Source: an uncultured bacterium
GTDB taxonomy: Bacteria > Actinomycetota > Coriobacteriia > Coriobacteriales > Coriobacteriaceae
Reading direction: 5' to 3'
Length of the DNA: 5,657 nt
Assembly: GCA_905215945.1 (NCBI GenBank)
Contig: CAJMRZ010000111.1
Location: forward strand, 1 to 5,657
Every line of letters starts with the position of its first letter. Position 1 is the stretch's first letter. A program made the position numbers and the translations under genes. The notes under the pieces were generated by a model. That model made no database searches. It was given only the letters and a program-made list of their open reading frames with translations, and was not told where the DNA came from. Positions 1 through 5,270 of this stretch are shown piece after piece.

Positions 1-46
1 AAGATACATGCCCCGGACATGAAATACTACCAGAGCTTCATACTGA
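1..46 (+). pseudogene. Upstream segment of the MetRS-like gene in a different frame
   Basis: Frame 1 reads a short peptide ending in MKYYQSFIL (19-45). If one base at 46 or 47 is skipped, translation passes into SGKALVPFRITGN in the frame of the downstream gene, giving a smooth MetRS-like sequence. In the downstream frame itself this stretch holds two TGA stops. It is therefore best read as part of the same gene, interrupted by a +1 change that is either a true mutation or a sequencing or assembly error at the edge. Only 15 residues are visible, so the call depends on the fit at the junction. Confidence 0.5.
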
Positions 47-61
47 AGCGGCAAGGCGCTC

Positions 62-1261
62 GTGCCTTTCCGCATCACCGGCAACATCGACTGGGGCGTT
101 CCGGTGCCCGAGGTCGATGGCGTCTCCGACGTCACCTGCTGGTGCTGGCCCGAGAGCCTGTGGGCGCCCATCAGCTATACGCGTACCGTGCTCGCGCGCG
201 ATGCCAAGGCCGCCGGCGTGACCGAGGGCGTCGCCGCCCAGGATGCCGCCCTCATGGGCGAGCCCGCCGCCGATTCCACGCAGGTCCCCGCGCCCACCTA
301 CCAGCACAGCTCGCTCGACTGGCGCGACTGGTGGTGCTCGGACGACGCACAGATCTACCAGTTTATCGGTCAGGACAACATCTACTTCTACTGCATCGCG
401 CAGACCGCCATGTGGGAGGCCCTGGGCTGGGACCTCACGCAGAGCACCGTCAGCGCCTGCTACCACCTGCTCTACATGGGCAAAAAGGCCAGCTCGTCCT
501 CGCAGACGCCTCCCCCGCCGGCAGACGACCTGCTCAACCACTACACCTGCGAGCAGATGCGCGCGCACTGGCTGTCGCTCGGCCTGTCCGAAAAGCCGGT
601 GAGCTTTAGCCCCAAGGCATACGACACGCGTGTGACCGGCAAGGACAAGGACGGCAACGAGGTGCGCGCCTGCGACGACAAGCGCGTTATCGATCCGGCC
701 CTTAAGGAGAGCGCCCTTTTGACCGGCGTATTCAACCGTCTGGCCCGCAGCTGCTTCCACGGCGTCGCCGTCAAGGAAGGCGACGAGAGCCCCTATCGCA
801 ACGGCTGCATCCCCGCCGGTGCCGCCTCTGCCGCCGTGGTCGAGGCTGCCGAGCAGGCAGCTCTTGCCTTTGAGCAGGCCATGTACAAGTTCGAGACGCA
901 CCGCGCGCTCGCCGTGTGCGACGACTACCTGCGCGCTGCCAACAAGCGCTGGAGCGATGCCTCCAAGGCCGCCAACAAGCTCGAGGGTAACGAGGCAAAC
1001 GCCGCAATGACGCAGGCCCTGGTTGATGCCTTTACCGAACTGCGCGTGGCAACCGTCCTGATGCACGGTATTGTGCCGGCCGGCTGCGAGCTCATCTGCG
1101 AGTACTTCGACGTCGATCCGGTCGCCTTCTTTAGCTGGGATAACATCTTTGCCTCCACGGACGAGTTTGTGGAGAGCCTGGGCGAGAAGCCCGGCGAGCA
1201 CCGCGTGAAGCCGCTGCCCCCGCGCTTCGACTTCTTCAGCAAGCACGAGAGCCAGTACTAG
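62..1261 (+). CDS. Methionyl-tRNA synthetase-like class I tRNA ligase, 5'-incomplete, probably frameshifted
   Basis: Matches the C-terminal half of a MetRS-type class I aminoacyl-tRNA synthetase, a cytoplasmic enzyme family that charges tRNA. Residues counted from the GTG at 62: ITGNIDWGVPVP (5-16) matches the MetRS block before the second half of the catalytic fold; WPESLWAPISYT (29-40) sits where MetRS has its WFDAPIGY segment; FIGQDNIYFY (101-110) matches FxGKDNxxFH; GKKASSSS (140-147) takes the place of KMSKS; LLNHYTCEQMRAHWLS (157-172) and the helical remainder resemble the anticodon-binding domain. The HIGH half lies upstream. The frame is open only from 47, with TGA at 20-22 and 44-46, while frame 1 over 1-45 reads a plausible continuation (MKYYQSFIL), so an extra base near 46-47 is likely. 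GTG 62 has only a weak AAGG (53-56) ahead and is unlikely to be the true start. KMSKS is degenerate, so methionylation activity is uncertain. It could be a diverged paralog or a pseudogene; the MetRS-like fold is the secure part. Confidence 0.75.
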   Translation: MPFRITGNIDWGVPVPEVDGVSDVTCWCWPESLWAPISYTRTVLARDAKAAGVTEGVAAQDAALMGEPAADSTQVPAPTYQHSSLDWRDWWCSDDAQIYQFIGQDNIYFYCIAQTAMWEALGWDLTQSTVSACYHLLYMGKKASSSSQTPPPPADDLLNHYTCEQMRAHWLSLGLSEKPVSFSPKAYDTRVTGKDKDGNEVRACDDKRVIDPALKESALLTGVFNRLARSCFHGVAVKEGDESPYRNGCIPAGAASAAVVEAAEQAALAFEQAMYKFETHRALAVCDDYLRAANKRWSDASKAANKLEGNEANAAMTQALVDAFTELRVATVLMHGIVPAGCELICEYFDVDPVAFFSWDNIFASTDEFVESLGEKPGEHRVKPLPPRFDFFSKHESQY

Positions 1262-1281
1262 GCAAACGCAACACGCCCGAG

Positions 1282-1377
1282 AATGATTATTCTGGGACGG
1301 GGATTAAAAAATCAGTACAGTCTTTTTGTGACGGAGTCATTGAATGATTTTTTAATCCCCGTCCCAGAATAATCATT
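1282..1377. repeat. Perfect 33-bp inverted repeat with 30-nt loop (REP/MITE-like element or long hairpin)
   Basis: The left arm at 1282-1314 and the right arm at 1345-1377 are exact reverse complements over all 33 bases, with a 30-nt spacer at 1315-1344. Each arm is about one third GC, much lower than the flanking genes, and carries a GGGACGGGGATT block followed by six A's (the right arm has the complement). The loop contains a small TGAC-GGA-GTCA palindrome at 1329-1339. The element fills most of the gap between the MetRS-like stop (1261) and the methyltransferase Shine-Dalgarno (1383-1389). No clear target-site duplication flanks it. It is not a classical intrinsic terminator, because the six-T run is inside the arm rather than after the stem. 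Candidates are a dispersed non-autonomous repeat or an mRNA hairpin. Confidence 0.9.
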
Positions 1378-1382
1378 TAGGT

Positions 1383-1389
1383 GGAAGGA
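1383..1389 (+). promoter_or_regulatory. Shine-Dalgarno for the RNA methyltransferase gene
   Basis: GGAAGGA ends 7 nt before ATG 1397 and fixes that start. It begins only 5 nt after the right arm of the 33-bp inverted repeat, so on any transcript that includes the repeat a long hairpin would stand immediately upstream of the ribosome binding site. Confidence 0.8.
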
Positions 1390-1396
1390 AAGACGG

Positions 1397-2500
1397 ATGT
1401 CCAAGCCGCGTCGTCGTAAGCAGAAAAAGCAGGTCAAGCCCGAGCTCAAGCTCAGGCAATTTGCCGCCACCGAGCTTTCCGACCAGCTTGCCGCCCTTCC
1501 CTGCGCCGCCGACCTGCCGCGCTTTATGGTCGACACGGTCGCCGGCGCCTATGCCCCCACCGATGCCGAGCTCATGATCGAGGGCTTCGGCGCCGCGGCC
1601 ACACGCCCGGTCACGCTGCGCGCCAACACGCTCAAGGCAACCGCCGAGGACATCGCTGCGGCGCTCGATGCCGCCGGCATCGCGCACCAAACCGTTACCT
1701 GGTATCCGGACGCCTTTATCCTGCCCGAGGCCCAGGTTTCCGATCTGTGGGATCTCGACATCTACCGCGACGGCAAGATCTACCTGCAGAGCCTGTCATC
1801 CATGATGCCGCCGTTGGTCCTGGGCGCCCAGGCAGGCGAGGACATCCTGGACATGTGCGCAGCCCCCGGCGGCAAGACAACGCAGATCGCCGCCCTCACC
1901 CAGGGACAGGCGCACCTCACCGCCTGTGAGATGAGCATTCCCCGCGCCGAAAAGCTTGAGTCCAACCTCCACCGCCAAGGTGCCAAAAACGTGCCCGTCA
2001 TGCGCATTGACGCACGCGAGCTTGACGAGTTCTTCCGCTTTGACCGCATCCTGCTCGACGCTCCCTGCACCGGCACGGGCACCGTCATCAGCGGCAACGA
2101 GAAAAGCCTGCGCGGCCTCACCGAGCAGTTGCTGAGCAAGTGCGCCCGCTCGCAGCGAGCACTTCTGGACCGCGCCATGGGAGCCCTCAAACCGGGCGGC
2201 ACGCTCGTCTATTCGACTTGTTCGATCTTGCCGCAGGAAAACGAGGACGCCCTGCAAGAGGCCCTCGACAAGCACATGGACTGCGAGCTCATTCCCCTCG
2301 ACGGCACGCCGAGCGAAAGCGAAACGCGCCGTGCTCAGGAAGCTGGCGAAGAGCCACGCGTCGAGAGCAACGCCCTCACCGAGGCCATCGCTGCCGGCCA
2401 TGTCTCGGCCGTCGCCAACGGTATGCCCGGCACGCTGACCATTCCGCCTAGCCGCGACTTTGAGGGCTTCTACATTGCCCTGATCCGAAAACGCAGCTAG
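1397..2500 (+). CDS. RsmB/NOP2/Sun-family RNA (cytosine-5)-methyltransferase
   Basis: A 367-residue SAM-dependent enzyme predicted to transfer a methyl group to C5 of cytosine in rRNA or tRNA. Residues 1-17 are Arg/Lys-rich. Residues about 60-140 look like the N-terminal RNA-binding part of the family. The Rossmann core follows: LDMCAAPGGKT (151-161, motif I, SAM binding), CEMS (177-180), RIDARE (203-208), LLDAPCTGTG (219-228, motif IV with Cys224) and YSTCSILPQENED (272-284, motif VI with Cys275). In characterised members the motif VI cysteine is the nucleophile and the motif IV cysteine helps release product; both are present, so activity is expected. The C-terminal FEGFYIALIRK (355-365) is typical. 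There is no N-terminal NusB-like domain as in E. coli RsmB (about 430 residues), so the substrate cannot be named; it may act like RsmF or an archaeal/NSUN-type enzyme. It is co-directional with the MetRS-like gene, separated by the inverted repeat. Confidence 0.92.
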   Translation: MSKPRRRKQKKQVKPELKLRQFAATELSDQLAALPCAADLPRFMVDTVAGAYAPTDAELMIEGFGAAATRPVTLRANTLKATAEDIAAALDAAGIAHQTVTWYPDAFILPEAQVSDLWDLDIYRDGKIYLQSLSSMMPPLVLGAQAGEDILDMCAAPGGKTTQIAALTQGQAHLTACEMSIPRAEKLESNLHRQGAKNVPVMRIDARELDEFFRFDRILLDAPCTGTGTVISGNEKSLRGLTEQLLSKCARSQRALLDRAMGALKPGGTLVYSTCSILPQENEDALQEALDKHMDCELIPLDGTPSESETRRAQEAGEEPRVESNALTEAIAAGHVSAVANGMPGTLTIPPSRDFEGFYIALIRKRS

Positions 2501-2524
2501 CGCACGGATCCAAAACTCAACAAG

Positions 2525-2695
2525 CTATTTCTGTGCGCGTTTGCCCTGCTGGTCGCGATGCTGTTTAAGCATCGCGCGCTCCTTGCGTTCGGCCCTTTTG
2601 CCCTTAATGGCCGTGACCACAAAGTAGATGACCGCGGCGGCAACGATTGCGCCCACGCATAGGCCAATCGAGCCCAACATTGCCGAAAATTCCAT
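2525..2695 (-). CDS. Small single-pass membrane protein (56 aa)
   Basis: Reading leftward from ATG 2695 (complement of 2693-2695) gives 56 residues ending at TAG (2525-2527). Residues 1-6 are MEFSAM. Residues about 7-30 form one hydrophobic helix (LGSIGLCVGAIVAAAVIYFV, 7-26, then VTAI). From 31 to the end it is strongly basic with many Lys, Arg and Gln (KGKRAERKER, 31-40). By the positive-inside rule the C-terminus would be cytoplasmic and the short N-terminus outside; there is no cleavable signal-peptide pattern. AGAGGTG stands 7 nt before the ATG. The gene is convergent with the RNA methyltransferase, 24 bp between stops. I do not recognise a named family. Possible roles are a small envelope protein or an accessory subunit, but nothing here decides. 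The clear Shine-Dalgarno plus coherent topology make it a real gene in my view. Confidence 0.75.
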   Translation of the reverse strand: MEFSAMLGSIGLCVGAIVAAAVIYFVVTAIKGKRAERKERAMLKQHRDQQGKRAQK

Positions 2696-2702
2696 ACCGC
2701 GT

Positions 2703-2709
2703 CACCTCT
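2703..2709 (-). promoter_or_regulatory. Shine-Dalgarno of the small membrane protein gene
   Basis: The complement of 2703-2709 reads AGAGGTG, 7 nt before the start at 2695. It is the main non-protein evidence that this 56-codon frame is translated. Confidence 0.7.
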
Positions 2710-2727
2710 CTTTTAAACGGGACTTTC

Positions 2728-2736
2728 AAGATAGCA
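2728..2736 (-). promoter_or_regulatory. Possible extended -10 for the small membrane protein gene
   Basis: On the - strand 2736-2728 reads TGCTATCTT, a TGn plus a 4-of-6 match to TATAAT. Transcription would begin near 2721, leaving a short leader of about 25 nt containing the Shine-Dalgarno. No convincing -35 is present at the usual distance, so this is a weak call. Confidence 0.25.
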
Positions 2737-2871
2737 CCTCGATACCCGCCACCACAGCTCCTTCACGTTCGCCGGCCCTTCGGTCTAACGGATGGCGCGG
2801 CGGGGAAAAATCAACTCATCAAACGATTTAGCATTCGCAATTCCGGCTGCATAGCGCCGGCCGTCATCACA

Positions 2872-2877
2872 TAGAAT
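2872..2877 (+). promoter_or_regulatory. Candidate -10 box immediately before the barrel-protein gene
   Basis: TAGAAT matches TATAAT at five of six positions and lies 9 nt before ATG 2887. Initiation about 7 nt downstream would fall at roughly 2884, so the mRNA would be leaderless or nearly so. This agrees with the absence of a good Shine-Dalgarno before 2887. No -35 match is visible 16-18 nt upstream (2848-2855). Confidence 0.35.
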
Positions 2878-2886
2878 CGAGCCTCC

Positions 2887-3978
2887 ATGGATACCCTCAA
2901 CGATCTAAATGAGCGCGTCGACGCCTTCGTCGGCACCAGCTCCTTCGACACGCCTGCCGCGGCAAACGGCCAAGCTCCCATCGATGTGCCCGCCGAGGTT
3001 CACGAGGACATCGTCGCCTCGGTCGATTTCTCCGAGGTCGAGCTCGCAGACGAGTTCACCGAGCCCCAGGTAGCCGTGACCCCCAACGGACTGCTCCCCA
3101 TGGAGCCACTGCCCATCGACGGACGTTTGCGCAAGGCGGCCCTTCGCATGCCCGACGAGATCGAGGAGGCCAGCGGCTTCACGCTCTTTGGCCGCCGCAT
3201 CAAGTCGCTCATTTACACCACCGATGTCGCGGTTATCCGCAACTCCAACGCCGATGCCGTCTTTGCCGTTTACCCCTTCACGCCGCAGCCGGCCATTACG
3301 CAGGCACTGTTGACCGTCGCCGAGTGCCCGGTCTTTGTAGGCGTGGGCGGCGGAACTACGACCGGTAAGCGCTCCGTGCAGATGGCAGCCGTCTCCGAGA
3401 TGCAGGGCGCGGCGGGCTGCGTGGTCAACTCCCCCGCCACCGCCGAGATGGTCGAGCACATCACCAACATCGCCGACATCCCTGTCATCGCCACGGTCGT
3501 ACGTTGCGACGACGATGCGCATGCCAAGGTGCGCGCCGGAGCCAAGATTCTCAACATCGCCGCCGGCAAAAACACACCCCAGGTCCTGCGTGAACTGCGC
3601 GAGCACTATCCCAACCTGCCGCTCATCGCGCCGGGCGGCAAGACGCCCGAGAGCATCCGCGAAACCATCGCCGCCGGTGCCAACGCCATCATCTGGACGC
3701 CGCCTTCGGCCCAGCAGCTACAGACCGACATGATGCAGCGTTATCGCAAGATGAAGGAAGACGCCACACCTGTCATCTCGCGCGACGATGTGCCCATTAT
3801 CGACCAGGTCGCCGCCGCCGAGGTCAGCCAGGTCGAGAACATGAATCCCGACGTGCCAATTCCCGACGAAGTCATCGAGCGCGTCGCTTCGATCCACGAG
3901 CGCGTCGAGGAGCATCGCGCCAACCGCGGCCTCAAGCCGTCACTGCACGGCTTCTTCTTCCGCGGAAAGAAACGCTAG
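2887..3978 (+). CDS. TIM-barrel (phosphate-binding-type) protein of unassigned function with long tails
   Basis: A 363-residue protein. Residues 1-78 are acidic and low in complexity with no recognisable domain. Residues about 79-290 look like a (beta/alpha)8 barrel related to the KDPG-aldolase/ribulose-phosphate-epimerase type and to proteins labelled only 'hydrolase' in Firmicutes: GRRIKSLIYTTDVAVIRN (102-119), AVYPFTPQPAITQA (127-140), GVGGGTTTGKRSV (152-164), NIAAGKNTP (223-231), APGGKTPESI (248-257) and AAGANAIIWTPPS (262-274). The late Gly-rich strands resemble phosphate-binding loops, but I cannot name a substrate. Residues 291-363 form another tail, part acidic and helical, ending in the aromatic/basic GFFFRGKKR (355-363). 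No signal peptide or membrane segment. It is monocistronic by context: divergent from the small membrane gene, followed by a terminator. ATG 2887 has only a weak GAG-type upstream match; a later start inside the tail cannot be excluded, as the conserved part begins near residue 79. Confidence 0.8.
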   Translation: MDTLNDLNERVDAFVGTSSFDTPAAANGQAPIDVPAEVHEDIVASVDFSEVELADEFTEPQVAVTPNGLLPMEPLPIDGRLRKAALRMPDEIEEASGFTLFGRRIKSLIYTTDVAVIRNSNADAVFAVYPFTPQPAITQALLTVAECPVFVGVGGGTTTGKRSVQMAAVSEMQGAAGCVVNSPATAEMVEHITNIADIPVIATVVRCDDDAHAKVRAGAKILNIAAGKNTPQVLRELREHYPNLPLIAPGGKTPESIRETIAAGANAIIWTPPSAQQLQTDMMQRYRKMKEDATPVISRDDVPIIDQVAAAEVSQVENMNPDVPIPDEVIERVASIHERVEEHRANRGLKPSLHGFFFRGKKR

Positions 3979-3990
3979 CCGCAACAGCAA

Positions 3991-4028
3991 GGCCCGCCCC
4001 ACAAACGTGAGGCGGGCCGTTTTCGTTT
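3991..4028 (+). terminator. Intrinsic terminator after the barrel-protein gene, possibly bidirectional
   Basis: GGCCCGCC (3991-3998) pairs with GGCGGGCC (4011-4018). Inside, CAC (4000-4002) pairs with GTG (4007-4009) around an AAAC loop after one mismatch. GTTTTCGTTT (4019-4028) follows as the U-rich tract. It begins 12 nt after the barrel gene stop. The hairpin lies between convergent genes, and on the - strand the stem is followed by TTGCTGTT, a poorer U tract, so it may also stop degV transcription less efficiently. Confidence 0.85.
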
Positions 4029-4059
4029 GAGCAATCATGCAGCGACGTGATGGGGCAAA

Positions 4060-4950
4060 TTAATCCACGCGCTTGTCGCCCATAAAGAATAGCGCCACCG
4101 TACCAGGTCCGGTATGCGAGCCAATCAGAGTACCGATGTCATTGATCTCAATCTTGCCTTTAAGCTGCGGAACATGTTCCTCAATCAGCGCCGCAACTGC
4201 CTCGGCATCCTCGCGGCACGCCGAGTGCGACATGATGCACTTACCCGAATAATCCGCACCGTCCTGCACGTGTGCCATCATGGTCTTAGCCATTTCGGAA
4301 ATCGCGCGCTTCTTAGTGCGAATCTTCTCACGTGGCGACAGCTTACCGTCGCAATCGACCGTCATAAGCGGGCAAATCTTAAGCGCCGTGCCGATGATCG
4401 CGCTCGCGGCCGAAATGCGACCGCCGCGCAGGTAGCTCGACAGATCGGTCGAGAAGAACCAGTGGTGCAGGTTGAGTTTGTGCTCCTCGATCCAGGCAGC
4501 CGTATCGTCGAGTGAAGCCCCGCTATCGCGCACGTCGGCGGCATATTCCAGCAACAGGCCAAAGCCCGAAGACGCCGCCAGCGAATCGATGACGCGCACC
4601 TTGCCGCCCTCGGGATAGCGATCCGCAAGCATCTGCGCCGCGACGCAGGCCGATCCATACGTGCCCGAAATACCCGACGACAACGTCAGGTGCAGCACGT
4701 CTTTACCCTCGGCAACAAACGGCTCCCAAAACTCCTCGTACTCACCCACGCTCACCTGAGACGTCTTGGGCATGGCGCCCGCGGCAATCTGGGCAAAAAA
4801 CTTGTCTGGCGTAATCGACTGATACAGATCGTCCGTATAGACAACATCGTCGATCTCGTAATGAAAACACACGACAGAGATATTGCGCGACGCAAAGAAC
4901 TCACGGGTTCGGTCGGCGGCGGATTCACAGGTCAGGACAAAATCACTCAT
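4060..4950 (-). CDS. DegV family protein (FakB-type fatty-acid-binding protein)
   Basis: A 296-residue protein, the usual length for the family. DegV/FakB proteins bind a fatty acid in the cytosol; in characterised systems FakB presents it to the kinase FakA, giving acyl-phosphate for phospholipid synthesis. Visible family blocks: FVLTCESAADRT (4-15) at the first strand; PKTSQVSVGEY (61-71) with the conserved Thr-Ser; LHLTLSSGISGTYGSA (86-101); VIDSLAASSGFGLLLEYA (120-137); FSTDLSSYLRGGRIS (166-180); and IGSHTGPGTVALFFMG (276-291). Thr63, Ser92 and His279 are placed like the residues that hold the fatty-acid carboxylate in FakB proteins. No FakA is in the window, and genomes often carry several DegV copies, so acyl specificity is unknown. 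ATG 4950 is supported by AAGGAG 6 nt upstream. It is divergent from fbp and convergent with the barrel gene. Confidence 0.93.
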   Translation of the reverse strand: MSDFVLTCESAADRTREFFASRNISVVCFHYEIDDVVYTDDLYQSITPDKFFAQIAAGAMPKTSQVSVGEYEEFWEPFVAEGKDVLHLTLSSGISGTYGSACVAAQMLADRYPEGGKVRVIDSLAASSGFGLLLEYAADVRDSGASLDDTAAWIEEHKLNLHHWFFSTDLSSYLRGGRISAASAIIGTALKICPLMTVDCDGKLSPREKIRTKKRAISEMAKTMMAHVQDGADYSGKCIMSHSACREDAEAVAALIEEHVPQLKGKIEINDIGTLIGSHTGPGTVALFFMGDKRVD

Positions 4951-4956
4951 ATGAGG

Positions 4957-4962
4957 CTCCTT
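4957..4962 (-). promoter_or_regulatory. Shine-Dalgarno of degV-family gene
   Basis: The complement of 4957-4962 reads AAGGAG, 6 nt before the start codon at 4950. It settles this ATG as the start. Confidence 0.8.
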
Positions 4963-4978
4963 ACGTATTGCTGCGCAA

Positions 4979-4984
4979 ATTATC
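4979..4984 (-). promoter_or_regulatory. Possible -10 box for the degV-family gene
   Basis: The complement reads GATAAT, five of six to TATAAT, placed so that transcription would start about 20 nt before the ATG, just upstream of the Shine-Dalgarno. No good -35 lies at 16-18 nt; a TGGACA (5017-5012) exists but the gap is 27 nt, so the promoter would be non-canonical or activator-dependent. Confidence 0.35.
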
Positions 4985-5213
4985 GCACAGTGAGCCTACA
5001 TACGGTACATATGTCCACTATTTACCAAATCGAACCAAAAATAGCGAACATCTTTACCACCATCGTCTCCACCGACCCCACGCATAAATATCTGAGAAAA
5101 CACCCTCTGTCGTCTCCACTCAACCGCCATATCTACCTCAACTAAATCGATTTACCAAACCGTTCAGCCGACAATTCAGCCGCTGGCGCAAAATCGAAAC
5201 AAAAGCGGCGCAT

Positions 5214-5243
5214 ACTGATAAACGTTTGACGCTGTTTATCAGT
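5214..5243. promoter_or_regulatory. Inverted repeat upstream of fbp, probable operator or leader hairpin
   Basis: ACTGATAAAC (5214-5223) and GTTTATCAGT (5234-5243) are perfect reverse complements with a 10-nt spacer. Arm centres are about 20 bp apart, two helical turns, as expected for a dimeric regulator. The spacer contains TTGACG (5226-5231), five of six to a -35 box, but no -10 is visible at the matching distance. The repeat ends 27 nt before ATG 5271 and could instead be a hairpin in the fbp leader. Confidence 0.6.
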
Positions 5244-5258
5244 TTTACCAGCCCCATC

Positions 5259-5264
5259 GGAAGG
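5259..5264 (+). promoter_or_regulatory. Shine-Dalgarno of fbp
   Basis: GGAAGG lies 6 nt before ATG 5271 and fixes that start. Confidence 0.7.
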
Positions 5265-5270
5265 TGTTTC

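Larger units (their letters stand above)
4951..5270. other. 320-bp divergent degV-fbp intergenic region with repeated words
   Basis: No gene is supported here. The region is clearly poorer in GC than the genes. It holds four + strand copies of TTTACCA (5021-5027, 5053-5059, 5151-5157, 5244-5250); two copies of ATTTACCAAAnCG (5020-5032, 5150-5162); AAATCGAAnCAAAA at 5027-5040 and 5191-5204; TCGTCTCCAC at 5063-5072 and 5110-5119; TTCAGCCG at 5163-5170 and 5175-5182; and the palindrome ACATATGT (5007-5014). An inverted repeat stands before fbp (5214-5243). The likely role is transcription control of both flanking genes. No tRNA, terminator or riboswitch class was recognised. Confidence 0.6.

Noticed and set aside
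38..1246. 402-codon open frame on the minus strand
   Set aside because: Antisense to the MetRS-like gene, whose protein has clear family motifs; the minus-strand translation is Gly/Ala/Val/Arg-rich with no domain, as expected from GC-rich codons read backwards.
1282..1380. The 33-bp inverted repeat as an ordinary intrinsic terminator of the MetRS-like gene
   Set aside because: The T run lies inside the stem and the stem base is AT-rich with no U tract following it.
1796..2401. 201-codon minus-strand open frame
   Set aside because: Antisense shadow of the RNA methyltransferase; no motifs or ribosome site.
2500..2538. GCGCAC (2500-2505) and GTGCGC (2533-2538) as a terminator between the convergent genes
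   Set aside because: Only six pairs, a 27-nt loop and no T run after it, so termination is not supported.
2628..2874. Two overlapping plus-strand frames of 67 and 75 codons
   Set aside because: They overlap the 56-aa minus-strand gene and the divergent promoter region, and the peptides look random with no Shine-Dalgarno.
2905..3606. 233-codon minus-strand open frame
   Set aside because: Antisense shadow of the barrel-protein gene; low-complexity Gly/Asp-rich translation.
5007..5014. ACATATGT palindrome as an operator for degV
   Set aside because: Only 8 bp and symmetry fails at the next position on each side; short palindromes like this occur by chance.
4690..5145. 151-codon plus-strand frame running from inside degV into the intergenic region
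   Set aside because: Starts antisense to degV, no ribosome site, and its intergenic part crosses the likely degV promoter; translation resembles no family.
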